Source: GCA-2720865 sp047630275 (GTDB taxonomy: Bacteria; Bdellovibrionota; Bacteriovoracia; Bacteriovoracales; Bacteriovoracaceae). From it: 64,000 bases of DNA. Below the pieces are notes generated by a model. It was not told where the DNA came from and made no database searches. It saw only the letters and a program-made list of their open reading frames with translations. The translations under genes were made by a program, and so were the position numbers. Location: positions 372,001-436,000 of the forward strand of contig JBLHVN010000002.1 of the NCBI GenBank assembly GCA_047630275.1, written 5' to 3'. Of the stretch, positions 22,735-32,033 are shown in pieces; positions within the stretch are counted from its first letter, which is position 1, and each line of letters opens with the position of its first letter.

Positions 22735-23736
22735 CTATCCTCCTAGATTCTCAAGTGTTTGTTGTCTTAAGATTCTTCTAATCTTGTTGTCGATATCATC
22801 TAGTGCATCTACTGCCATATCCCAACTTGTATAAATCTGTTTCTTCGTATCTGCTTGCAGGTCCCCGATTGCATAGAGCCCTTCAATATTTGTTTCACCT
22901 TTCTTATTCGTTTTAACAAAGCCTCTTTCATCTACTTCAGCTCCTATGGCGGTAGCAAGCTCATTGTAAACAAGCATCCCTAAAGAGACGAAAGAGATCT
23001 CACTTTTAACTTCAGTTCCATCTTCAAGAACGTATCCCTCTAGGATCAATTCTTTAGCATTACCGTTTATCTCTTTAATAGGAGATTTCTCAACGCTTAT
23101 TCCATAGGCCTGGTGTAACTTCTTAACTTCATCGTCAAATTCAGGTTCTTCACCATTAGTGAGTACGATCATATCCTTGACGTCGTAGCGCTCTTTTAAA
23201 AGAATCGCGATCCACCCTGCCACGTTACCGTGCCCAATGATAGAGGTTCTTTTTCCATGAACATGATGACCATCACAACGAATACAATAATCAATCAATT
23301 GAACGTTCGCGTAAGGAAGAACTGGTTCTATGCTTCCTTGAATATGCGGTTGAACGTCCATCACACCCGTGGCCAAAACAACGGCAAAGGCCTTTTGAGT
23401 GTTCTCTTTTTCATCAATCACTTCAAAGCTTCCGTCATCAAGCTTCTTAATTTCTTTAACTGAAGTTCTGATGACTTCTAAGTTTTCAGCAAACTTACTT
23501 TCTTTAATCCAGGTAAGAGTATCTTTATTAGGATTAACGATTCCTTTTTTATAATGCTCATAGCCTGGCATGTTCTCAACCTTAGAAACCCACATCTCGC
23601 GGCTTTTCTTTCTGGCCTTTCCAGAGCCTAAGTAAAGAATAACTCTTTCATTGTTTAAGACACCTCTTAAGGCTGCCATGATGCCGGCTGCGCCTCCACC
23701 AATTACTACTGTCTTTAAATCATCTTTTGTTTTCAT
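22735..23736 (-). CDS. Thioredoxin-reductase-like FAD/NAD(P) oxidoreductase
   Basis: A 333-residue flavoprotein: FAD-binding GGGAAGIM (13-20), redox pair CIRCDG (Cys151, Cys154) matching the CATCDG site of thioredoxin reductases, NAD(P)-binding GHGNVAGW (about 168-175), and C-terminal FAD motif GLYAIGDLQAD. The first part of the dinucleotide motif is unusual (VIGGGAAG). It is operonic with, and directly upstream of, the Prx-Grx hybrid. It is therefore a likely electron donor to a thiol peroxidase system or to a small redox protein. Whether it uses thioredoxin cannot be read. Confidence 0.8.
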   Translation of the reverse strand: MKTKDDLKTVVIGGGAAGIMAALRGVLNNERVILYLGSGKARKKSREMWVSKVENMPGYEHYKKGIVNPNKDTLTWIKESKFAENLEVIRTSVKEIKKLDDGSFEVIDEKENTQKAFAVVLATGVMDVQPHIQGSIEPVLPYANVQLIDYCIRCDGHHVHGKRTSIIGHGNVAGWIAILLKERYDVKDMIVLTNGEEPEFDDEVKKLHQAYGISVEKSPIKEINGNAKELILEGYVLEDGTEVKSEISFVSLGMLVYNELATAIGAEVDERGFVKTNKKGETNIEGLYAIGDLQADTKKQIYTSWDMAVDALDDIDNKIRRILRQQTLENLGG

Positions 23737-23808
23737 AAAACCTCAGCTTATTACTTAGTTAGTTTCGTCTATAATTGAATATAAGTGAAATCGATTGTCT
23801 AAATGTTA

Positions 23809-23827
23809 TGATAGATTTTATCTATCA
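23809..23827 (-). promoter_or_regulatory. OxyR-like box upstream of the peroxide-defence operon
   Basis: TGATAGAT-TTT-ATCTATCA is a 19-nt dyad. Its core ATAGATTTTATCTAT (23811-23825) fits the OxyR half-operator pattern ATAGnTnnnAnCTAT at every defined position. It is 75 bp upstream of the oxidoreductase start. A second half-site at the expected spacing is weak (CTAA at 23799-23802). No oxyR gene is in the window. Confidence 0.6.
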
Positions 23828-23871
23828 AAATTAGATCCTGATTATCATGACTTATGAAGGTATTTTAAGGC

Positions 23872-26800
23872 TTAGTCCTTCTTTTTAACAAGAAGCTTTT
23901 TCCCGCCAGGGAAGACGATTATGGCCTCTAGAGACTTAGAGGACTTAAACTGTTCTTTAATCCACTTATTTCTTTTCTCAATAGAATAGTCCATAAAGTC
24001 CTTAGGGGTATCGAAGTTAGGAAGCCTCACGTAGAGGTCACTATCTACCCCATCAAGAACTGGTGAGACTTCATAGGACTTTGCGTCTAAAGAGATTGAA
24101 TCACTGTTAAAGCTAGGGGTCATCTTTACTGAAGCCTTCTCCGCGCTTGAAGGAGCACGTCCACTGTCTTGCTTAAGATCAGAGTTAGACCTATTCTCCT
24201 TTGAACTTACTGATGAAGCAGAAACACTTGCCCCAGCAGAACTTCCTCCACCAGAAGAACTAACGGCAGCAGGAATTGATCCACTGGCGATACTTCTTGA
24301 ACCGGAAGACTTTATCCTCTTGGCCTTTTTAAGCTCTTTTTTTATGTCACTTACTAATTTCTTTGATTGGGGCTCTACAGCCTTGAGTGTGCTATTGTCG
24401 ATGGTTTCATCCTTCTCTTTTACAACACTCTTAGGATTTTTTTGAGCAAGCTTGGTCTCTTTCTTAGAAACATCAAGCTCAGCTTCTTTTTCTTTAGGTT
24501 CTATTTTCGCAAATCTTTCTTGATTTAAATACTGTTCAGGCTTTTCTAAACTATAGTCTTTTATTTTAGAGACACTTCTTCTCTGGCTGGCCAATTGTTT
24601 TGATAAGCCTATGTTCCCAACTTCTAATCCTTTTAACTTACCTCTTTTATTTTGAATTTCCCTTTGCATTGCACTTCTTTGGGCCTGTAAATTCTTAGTT
24701 TCAATCGTTTTTTCATAATAACCAGAAGGAGAATCTGAGTTTGAGTCCGAAACGAATTCATCGACGTCATGACCTCTCTCTTTTAATTTCCCTAATGCCG
24801 CTGTAACAATCTTTTGAGATACATCATCGATATTCTTATCAAAATCCCCTGTACCACCATCTAGTAATCCTAAGACACCAGTTGTTACTTTATCACTAAA
24901 GGCCCTTCCCTCTTCGCTAGCAGGCTTTGATACTGCTACTGGTTTGGTACTTCTATAACTGTCATAAGATGGAACTTCTTGCCCAGCCTTCTCTACTGAC
25001 TCTGCTAATAGTCCTTCTGCTTTAAGGGCTATTATATTAGAGTTGCTAGCAATTGTCTGATCAAGATTTGATTCAAGATGACTTAGTTCAGGACTTTCCG
25101 GGTCATGGTCTTGAGAGCGAAGTCTTCTTGCTTCAGCGTATCCGCCAATTGCTAGTTCAGCTGCTTGAGAAGCCCGCCTTTTAAGCCTAGCTTCTTCTAT
25201 ATCGCTTAAATCTAATTGTTTAAATTCTTGGACTCTTGCCAATGTATTTGCAGCAGACTCATTACTAGCGACTTCTAGCGCATCGGCAACTTCTTTAGGG
25301 ACAATCACTCTATTATCTCTAACTGCCTGGAGTTGAATCGCAGTTGTATCATTTTCAGATTCAATCACATCTTCAAGGGCTTCTTTTTTAGTTTTAAGAA
25401 CACTCTCACCCGTTTGCAGGTCTCGAGAAATAATTTTTTCCGTTTTAACTATATTCTCTCCAGTAAACTTTAAAACTTCAGTTGGATCTCCTGCCCCGTT
25501 TAGAGAATCAATGACGTAGCTTGCAGTCTCTTTATCAAGAAGTTTTTGTTTTATAGATCTTTGCGTTTCTATATCCAAGACTAATCGTTCAGGAAGCTTT
25601 GCCCCTGGTTTGGCTACCATTGGTCTAGCTACAGGAAGGACGATGGCATCTCTTGCTACGACTTTTTTACCTAGCAATTGATCTAAGTCTGCTCTCAATT
25701 CTGTTGAGCGATTATCAATCTCTTCAATACGAGAAACATTTCTATCGATATTAGAAGTAATGGATTCAATAGTTAACTTAGCGCTTTTTATCTGTAAGTC
25801 TCTTTGTTGCCCTTGTTCCTTTGAAGAACCTGCTACTATCTTAGCCGCTTCATTTCTTTTCTCTATTAAAGCCCCATTATCAGCAACTAAGCTAGAGCGC
25901 TCAATGGCGAGTTTTTCAGCCTCTAAGCGGTTCATCTGAACTTGCCCGTCTATGGAAGCTATTTCTTTTTGGGCCTTCTCAACTTGTTCAACAATTTTTT
26001 CACCCTTACCACTCTTTTCAATTTCAGTGATAATCTCATCAACCTTATTCTCAACTTCAATATTAGAACAAATGAGTTGAGAGAAATTAAAGTCTTTTAC
26101 CTCTAAAAGATGATCCGCCTTTTCTTGGTCAAAAACCTTTAGGTTATCTCTGTATTGATCTTGAAAGCGTTTACGATAATAGCCTAATGATTCATAATTT
26201 TCCTTTCCTACTATAGGGTCATCTACCAAGTCCGTAAGTCTTTCAATCGTATCTGACGCAAGTTTTTGAGACTTATAAATTCGATCAAAGGACATAGACT
26301 CAAGGTACTGCTCTTCAACAATCATCATCGATCCTTCAGGAGCGAGATAGTTTGAAGAAGCCGCTTTTTTAATCTCTTCTTTAATCCTATTACATTCTGC
26401 TGTTAAGAAGCTTGAAATTGGAACCTTACTCATCGCCCCGCTAATAGCTACGTCAATTGGAACAATTCCAGATTGTTTATTCTTAGCCAGATCAATAAGT
26501 CCTGAGTTCGACGCAACCCTACCGAGGTAATCACTTATATCAGCTTTAGACCTATCATGAGTTTGGGCAAAGATTTTAAATAAAGGCGAGTTACTATAGA
26601 CAACCTGATTGACTTCTTTTGATAAGAATTTATTGACTAGCTCTGCCCTTTTCATATCTCTAGAGTAACTATAGACGGTACTTATTTGTGGATCTTCAGT
26701 TGTTTTAAATTCATATTTACTAAGGGGAGACTTAACAGGAGAGAAGGTTGTCAATTCAGGCTTGTCGTCCTGTCCTTCTTCTTTAGAAATAAAATTAACT

Positions 26801-27411
26801 AATTCAACAATTAAATTTTGATCAGCTTTTCTTGAGGAATCATCCATAAACTTAACTTGATTTGAAGCTCGAAGGCTCCTTATGTAGTCCGGCCTATAAA
26901 GGGCGGGAACTCCCATCTTTGTATCAGCGCTCTTTTTAAACTCCTGCTTCATTTTAGTTTCTATATTATCGATATCATCATCTTGCAGGCAACCAAACGC
27001 TCTTGGATCAAGGGGACCCACAAGCCCACCATGACCAGTATAATTGCCTAAGACTGAATTCAATATGGCCAAATCTCTGATAGACTTCGTACGCCCTTCA
27101 TCACTTCCATGAGTTAGAAATCCAAATTCAGCAAGGTACTTATTCTTTAACGGAGTAGAAAGAGGCTTATCATCTACTTTCTTAATACAGGAACAATGCT
27201 CTTTAATGTCTTCCTTACTAGAGCAATCTAATTGATTAGATACTTCTAGGAATTTATCAAGTTCAGATTTATCGGGTTCAAAAAGCCCACAAACAAATGT
27301 TGAAGCCGGGCCTAAGACATGTGAAATTGACGATTCGACTCCCCTAACTGCATAAACAGAATAAGTTGTTAAATAAAGAATAACTGCTAAATAAGTCTTT
27401 AGCTTATTCAT
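23872..27411 (-). CDS. Giant secreted coiled-coil protein 2 of a tandem pair
   Basis: A 1179-residue protein with signal peptide (about 1-22). Near the N-terminus it has QLDCSSKEDIKEHCSCIKK, a Cys pattern shared with the upstream neighbour (LDC, 7-8 residues, C-x-C-I). A middle coiled coil lies at about 470-600, then a low-complexity Ser/Gly/Ala linker (SSSGGGSSAGASVSASSVSS) at about 1060-1080, and a basic C-terminal domain ending GGKKLLVKKKD. No catalytic motif is visible. Its start overlaps the end of the 1196-residue gene by 8 bases. It is probably a periplasmic or surface scaffold produced in equal amounts with its paralogue. Function unknown. Confidence 0.75.
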   Translation of the reverse strand: MNKLKTYLAVILYLTTYSVYAVRGVESSISHVLGPASTFVCGLFEPDKSELDKFLEVSNQLDCSSKEDIKEHCSCIKKVDDKPLSTPLKNKYLAEFGFLTHGSDEGRTKSIRDLAILNSVLGNYTGHGGLVGPLDPRAFGCLQDDDIDNIETKMKQEFKKSADTKMGVPALYRPDYIRSLRASNQVKFMDDSSRKADQNLIVELVNFISKEEGQDDKPELTTFSPVKSPLSKYEFKTTEDPQISTVYSYSRDMKRAELVNKFLSKEVNQVVYSNSPLFKIFAQTHDRSKADISDYLGRVASNSGLIDLAKNKQSGIVPIDVAISGAMSKVPISSFLTAECNRIKEEIKKAASSNYLAPEGSMMIVEEQYLESMSFDRIYKSQKLASDTIERLTDLVDDPIVGKENYESLGYYRKRFQDQYRDNLKVFDQEKADHLLEVKDFNFSQLICSNIEVENKVDEIITEIEKSGKGEKIVEQVEKAQKEIASIDGQVQMNRLEAEKLAIERSSLVADNGALIEKRNEAAKIVAGSSKEQGQQRDLQIKSAKLTIESITSNIDRNVSRIEEIDNRSTELRADLDQLLGKKVVARDAIVLPVARPMVAKPGAKLPERLVLDIETQRSIKQKLLDKETASYVIDSLNGAGDPTEVLKFTGENIVKTEKIISRDLQTGESVLKTKKEALEDVIESENDTTAIQLQAVRDNRVIVPKEVADALEVASNESAANTLARVQEFKQLDLSDIEEARLKRRASQAAELAIGGYAEARRLRSQDHDPESPELSHLESNLDQTIASNSNIIALKAEGLLAESVEKAGQEVPSYDSYRSTKPVAVSKPASEEGRAFSDKVTTGVLGLLDGGTGDFDKNIDDVSQKIVTAALGKLKERGHDVDEFVSDSNSDSPSGYYEKTIETKNLQAQRSAMQREIQNKRGKLKGLEVGNIGLSKQLASQRRSVSKIKDYSLEKPEQYLNQERFAKIEPKEKEAELDVSKKETKLAQKNPKSVVKEKDETIDNSTLKAVEPQSKKLVSDIKKELKKAKRIKSSGSRSIASGSIPAAVSSSGGGSSAGASVSASSVSSKENRSNSDLKQDSGRAPSSAEKASVKMTPSFNSDSISLDAKSYEVSPVLDGVDSDLYVRLPNFDTPKDFMDYSIEKRNKWIKEQFKSSKSLEAIIVFPGGKKLLVKKKD

Positions 27412-30400
27412 CTACCTTCTCGAAGAGAGCGTTTAAATCTGCTACTTTCATTCTAGTTCTTAATCTTACTTTTGACTTTACGACAACTTCTGATCCGTCG
27501 CTATTTTCAATAACGAGGCTATCCGTTTTTAATCTTATAAGTTCTTTTTGGATAAATTCTTCTTTCTTATCGACAGACAAGGAAGAGAACGTAGCACTTT
27601 TCACTCTAGGTTTGCCTTTTAAAGCTGATTTATTAGTTGAGGTTTTTACTTCATACGAGCTTTTAGAGCCCAATACTATTGATTCCGAAGAGATAGGACG
27701 GATCCCATCAATATCGATATTCCTAGCGAGTAGAGAGCTTGGAATAAATTCTCCGTTCACAACAACCCCACCAGAGACTCTGCCTTCTATTGCTGAAGAA
27801 CTAGCAGCAGACGCGGCTGATCCACCACCTCCACTAGATCCAGCAAGAGACTTACTACTTGCTGGAGAGCGGCCACCTGAAATACTTCCTGAGTTTGTCT
27901 TTTTACTAGCGGAGACGATATTAGATTTAGGGGCCACTACAACCGGCGCTGATTCAGTACGAGAACTCTTCGCTTGTGAACTTGTAGGCAAGACCCGCTC
28001 TTTTAGAGCCGAGGTTTGATTAGAGGTTTCTTTGATTTGAGAATCAAGGTTTTGACTTAAGATCCTACTCTTCTCAATTTCATCTCTTAATTTTTGAATC
28101 TTTGGGTCAACAACAATTTTCTTAGGCTTAATGATCTTTGTCTTTTTCCCCTGTACTCTACTGGTCATCCTTTTACTTAGGATGGCCTTAACGTCGGCGG
28201 AGCTTAGAGTATCAAGTTTCTTAGAAACAAATGACTTTGGCTGCTTGACTGAGCTTGTTACGAATCTTTTTGATTCTAAAGGAGCCGCCTTAATTAAAGC
28301 TGATGGAGAAGGCGATGGTGGCATTGGGAGTAATTTTTCTGTATTAGCTAATATTTTAGATGCCAATTTAGATGAATCCTCTTCTTCTTGACTAGGAATC
28401 TCTCGAGGAATCAATCTATTCGCTCTTTTAGGTTTCTTACCCATGCTGGCAATCTTTCTGACTCTTTTATTAGTGCCTATTGATTCTTCAATGACTCTTC
28501 TTATATTTTTCGGTTTTTCTCTTTCACCTCTAGCCGTGAACTTCATGTCACCGAGAACTGAATCCATGGAGTCATCAAAAAGAACAACACTTTCTTTATG
28601 TTCGGCCTTAACTTCTTCAGTAGCATTACTGGATTCAAGGTTATCGGAGCTATTATTAACCATAGAGACAATTGTTTTACCTAGGTCTTCCGTTAACTCT
28701 GGGTCTACGCCAGCTTTGAGTCCTAGCTCTGCTGAGGACTTAAGGATTTCAAGAGTCTCTTGAGTCGTCTTAGCTGTCTCAACAGTTTCAATATTTCCAG
28801 TAGTGAATTTAACAGCCCCTGAAAAATCTTTTGTCAAAAGAGGATTATCAGCAATAGTTTGATCTAGTAAACTTGTTATTGGTAGAGGAAGGTCATTTCT
28901 TTTATCTCTTACATTAAGGAAATTATCAACGTCTCGAGCATCTTTAAAATAATCCATGCCAACTCTAACATCTTCATCAATCAAAGAAGGCTTCCCATCT
29001 GTTAAGGCTTTCACCTGATCAGAGAGTTGGTGGTTTAAATACCCTTGAGTAATGGCAACACTAGGTCTTGAATAAGAAGGATCTTGTCCATTTCTAAAAT
29101 TAATACCCTGTACAGAATTTTGCATCACGGATGCATTTACTTTGTCAAAGTTTCTAACAGATCCCATTTTAAGTTTTTCTATAGTCCGCGTAATCTTACT
29201 GGCTAAAGCTTCTTTGGTATTAATAACTTTTAAAAGATCAGATATCTTATCATCTTCTTCTTTTTTGGTTTTCTCTAGGTTATTGATAAGTGAGTCAAGA
29301 TTAGTTAATTTCTCTTTTAATTCTTCTTTTTTCTTTTGATCTGCCCGGCTATCTCCTAATCCATTGATCTTTAATTGAGTCAATTCCATATCATTAAGGG
29401 CCAAGACAATTCGTGAGTCCATATCATCACTTATAAATTCTAACTGATAAAACTCGTTCTCTAGGGATTGAAGATCGCTCTGTACTTTTTTATTTTGGGC
29501 CTCAAGCTCACTCACACTTAACTTAGCGGACATGAACCTTCTTTTATCTTCATCATTATTTAAAACATGCTCTTTCCATTCTTTAATTTGAGTAGAAACA
29601 TAATTAGCTCCACACCAAAGCCTCCCCATCTGATCCTTTCTGTCTAGGATGTAATGAGAGATGTCCTCTTTATCTTTTTCTGTTTTAGTTTCAAGGTGAT
29701 CAAATTGTTTTGCCATTTGACTAAAGAGTCTATTTTGAATGGAAGAAAACCTCATAAGATCTTTTACGCCATCAACCTTTTTAGGATTGATATTTAAAAG
29801 TTGCGACATCAAGCTTCGCCCCTGATACCTATATAAGCCTTCATTGAAAGCGTTCATCTCTTTTCCACCAAGGACATTAGTACGTACATCTTGAAGGAGG
29901 ATTGCTCCAGAGTTGGCACAAAGTTCTTTTGCAAAGGGCTTCATGGAATCTTTAAACTTATTAGTGTCTAATCTTTTCTTAAATTTAGAATCATCAATCA
30001 CAGGGTTTGTATCATTTGCTAGTTTTTTAAGATCACTTTCTTCAAAGCCAATCTTTTTAACTGCTTGAATCATCTTTTCAAAGAATATCTGTTTTTTCCC
30101 TGTAAACTTTCCTTTTTCGTAAGGACCAAAGCTCTCAAAGGTTCTTTTCATAGACTTATAAATAGGAGAATTTGCATAATCACCATCATCCTCCCCTTTA
30201 ACAATGAACTCTTTAATATTATTTTGCCAAGGAACAAGGGCTTTATTATCAGTATACTGAGCTCTAAGGGCTGGGTCTATTTGAACACCATCTGTTCCAA
30301 AGTTCATGACTTTATCTCTATGAGTCTTTCCCTTAAGTAAGATATTAGGGTCTACTTTTGCAATACTTTTTGCGATTTCTTTTAGGAATTCATAATCTTG

Positions 30401-30994
30401 ATTCATTTCATTATCAAAGTTCTCAGTCTTCCCAGACATGATCACACCTTGAGAAGCTAGGGCCTCATCAATGTACTTTGAGTTAACGTAGGCCGGGATA
30501 TTGTCACTTTCAACTTTTGCTACTTCTAGAGCGTTCTTTGTAGAGCTTAAGATTCTCTTATAGGCCGTTGCATGAGGGCCACCTTTGTTGATATCAAGGC
30601 AGGCTTCGTTCTCATCATCGCCATACATACTTAGAACTTGTTGGTTCAACGCGATATCTTGAACCTTTTGAGATAGATGCTGAAAATTGGAACTACCAAA
30701 AAAGCCAAACTCTGTTTCTAAGGTTCGAATCTGATCTGGTGAAAGAGGGTCTTTATTTTCGAATTTATTGGCAATACATTCACAATAAGTTTCAATTGGT
30801 TGATTATTACAATCTAAAAAGTTCTCAATCTTTTCAATATGCCCAAGGTTTGCAATGGGCTCTTGTTCCTGCGCGCAGGTTATCTTCAGAGTGACCCCAT
30901 TTTCTTCAACAAGGAACTCTGAGGGAACCCATGGAAAAGCAAAAAGATTTGCACAGTAAAAAGTAAATAGAGCTAAAAAGAGGCTTTGTTTCAT
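27404..30994 (-). CDS. Giant secreted coiled-coil protein 1 of a tandem pair
   Basis: A 1196-residue protein with signal peptide (about 1-19). It has FLDCNNQPIETYCECIANKF near residue 60-78 matching the Cys pattern of protein 2, a long coiled coil at about 495-620, LLDQTIADNPLL against NLDQTIASNSNI in the paralogue, and a Ser/Gly linker (AGSSGGGGSAASAASSSAIE, about 1075-1095). A basic beta-like C-terminus follows. Cysteines are few and N-terminal, suggesting disulfides in the periplasm. First gene of the pair. I do not recognise a family; cell-envelope scaffold or adhesin-like roles are guesses. Confidence 0.75.
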   Translation of the reverse strand: MKQSLFLALFTFYCANLFAFPWVPSEFLVEENGVTLKITCAQEQEPIANLGHIEKIENFLDCNNQPIETYCECIANKFENKDPLSPDQIRTLETEFGFFGSSNFQHLSQKVQDIALNQQVLSMYGDDENEACLDINKGGPHATAYKRILSSTKNALEVAKVESDNIPAYVNSKYIDEALASQGVIMSGKTENFDNEMNQDYEFLKEIAKSIAKVDPNILLKGKTHRDKVMNFGTDGVQIDPALRAQYTDNKALVPWQNNIKEFIVKGEDDGDYANSPIYKSMKRTFESFGPYEKGKFTGKKQIFFEKMIQAVKKIGFEESDLKKLANDTNPVIDDSKFKKRLDTNKFKDSMKPFAKELCANSGAILLQDVRTNVLGGKEMNAFNEGLYRYQGRSLMSQLLNINPKKVDGVKDLMRFSSIQNRLFSQMAKQFDHLETKTEKDKEDISHYILDRKDQMGRLWCGANYVSTQIKEWKEHVLNNDEDKRRFMSAKLSVSELEAQNKKVQSDLQSLENEFYQLEFISDDMDSRIVLALNDMELTQLKINGLGDSRADQKKKEELKEKLTNLDSLINNLEKTKKEEDDKISDLLKVINTKEALASKITRTIEKLKMGSVRNFDKVNASVMQNSVQGINFRNGQDPSYSRPSVAITQGYLNHQLSDQVKALTDGKPSLIDEDVRVGMDYFKDARDVDNFLNVRDKRNDLPLPITSLLDQTIADNPLLTKDFSGAVKFTTGNIETVETAKTTQETLEILKSSAELGLKAGVDPELTEDLGKTIVSMVNNSSDNLESSNATEEVKAEHKESVVLFDDSMDSVLGDMKFTARGEREKPKNIRRVIEESIGTNKRVRKIASMGKKPKRANRLIPREIPSQEEEDSSKLASKILANTEKLLPMPPSPSPSALIKAAPLESKRFVTSSVKQPKSFVSKKLDTLSSADVKAILSKRMTSRVQGKKTKIIKPKKIVVDPKIQKLRDEIEKSRILSQNLDSQIKETSNQTSALKERVLPTSSQAKSSRTESAPVVVAPKSNIVSASKKTNSGSISGGRSPASSKSLAGSSGGGGSAASAASSSAIEGRVSGGVVVNGEFIPSSLLARNIDIDGIRPISSESIVLGSKSSYEVKTSTNKSALKGKPRVKSATFSSLSVDKKEEFIQKELIRLKTDSLVIENSDGSEVVVKSKVRLRTRMKVADLNALFEKVDE

Positions 30995-31193
30995 TGAATC
31001 TATTATCGGCTACTTTAATGGATTCCTTAACTCAGGAATGTAAGAGTAGTCATAGTTACAACTAGTTAGCTTAGTTTTTGGGCCCTAAACAAAGCCTCTT
31101 AGGCTGCCCATTTTAACTGTCAAAAACTCTAACACCCCATGAAAGCTTTTCAGAAAAAGGCCTTTCATAACCGCTTTTTGACATAATCATCTC
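30995..31193. other. Divergent promoter region
   Basis: A 199-bp spacer between divergent genes. TTGACA with a following AT-rich stretch lies at 31176-31190, just before the plus-strand lipoprotein gene, but it is too close to the ATG to be a normal -35. No hairpin or small gene is convincing. Confidence 0.3.
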
Positions 31194-31964
31194 ATGAGAA
31201 AACTCCTTATCCCCTTAGCTATTATCGCCTTTTTAGGCATGTCTTGTGAGAAGCAAAGCTTAGAGCCAACTTCCCTAGATAATTCAGGAGTTAGTTCTTC
31301 AGAACTTAGATCAAGCGAAGCTCTTCTTAATAAAGAAGTCCTAATAAAGTTTGAGGAAATTGAGCACAAACCAGCCCCTGGGCTTCAACCAATAAAATGG
31401 AAAGTAAGCTACTTAGGTAAAAAGACAATAACAGAGCTCTCTCGGGCCCACTCTTATTTGGTTGAATATATTATCAACCTTCAAGACTTTTTAGAGCTTT
31501 ATCCGGTTGAACAATTTTACTACTTAGGCGTACACGAAGAGTTCATCACAAAGCTTCAATCAGCCATGGTCTTAAAGCAAGAGCTTGAAACTGGGATAGA
31601 AAAGCTCAATAATGCGAACTTAGAAAGGTCACGCTATCAGATGTTACAAAAGGTTTTTGAAGACATGGACTTGGCCCTATCTGAAAAAGGGATGAAGTTT
31701 GAAGTTACCGAAGACTCAATACTGCCGATTATAACAATCGGAAAACGAAAGAAGAAAGCTAAGGCCCTAAGAGATCAACTCAAGCTCTATATTGCTGATG
31801 GTGAAGACCTTTTGCTTGAAGCTAATAGTGAGTACAGCCTTTTAGAAGCAGGAAAGATTGAAGTGGCCAAAGTTGTCCTTCAAAAGATCAATGATCGGTT
31901 AGATAAATCTTTAACTGATAAAGATGAAAACTATTTAGATAAAGAATTTGAATTCATAAACTAA
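31194..31964 (+). CDS. Hypothetical helical lipoprotein
   Basis: A 256-residue lipoprotein with lipobox GMSC (Cys18), followed by a Ser-rich linker and a predominantly helical, charged domain (about 60-256) with coiled-coil-like stretches such as KLQSAMVLKQELETGIEKLN. No family is recognised. It is transcribed divergently from the giant coiled-coil pair, with a strong bidirectional terminator after it. A link to the pair is possible but unproven. Confidence 0.65.
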   Translation: MRKLLIPLAIIAFLGMSCEKQSLEPTSLDNSGVSSSELRSSEALLNKEVLIKFEEIEHKPAPGLQPIKWKVSYLGKKTITELSRAHSYLVEYIINLQDFLELYPVEQFYYLGVHEEFITKLQSAMVLKQELETGIEKLNNANLERSRYQMLQKVFEDMDLALSEKGMKFEVTEDSILPIITIGKRKKKAKALRDQLKLYIADGEDLLLEANSEYSLLEAGKIEVAKVVLQKINDRLDKSLTDKDENYLDKEFEFIN

Positions 31965-31997
31965 GTTACACGTAAGTGTAAATACTCTCTCCTCTCC

Positions 31998-32033
31998 AAA
32001 AAAAGAGCTCGCTTTTGCGGGCTCTTTTTTTTT
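31998..32033. terminator. Bidirectional terminator
   Basis: GAGCTCGC-TTTT-GCGGGCTC, flanked by an A-run on the left and a T-run on the right, makes a long stem. It separates the convergent lipoprotein and metallopeptidase genes. Confidence 0.85.

Noticed and set aside
27612..28763. Three long plus-strand frames opposite the giant coiled-coil gene
   Set aside because: They mirror the low-complexity codons of the minus-strand gene, lack ribosome binding sites and carry no domain motifs.
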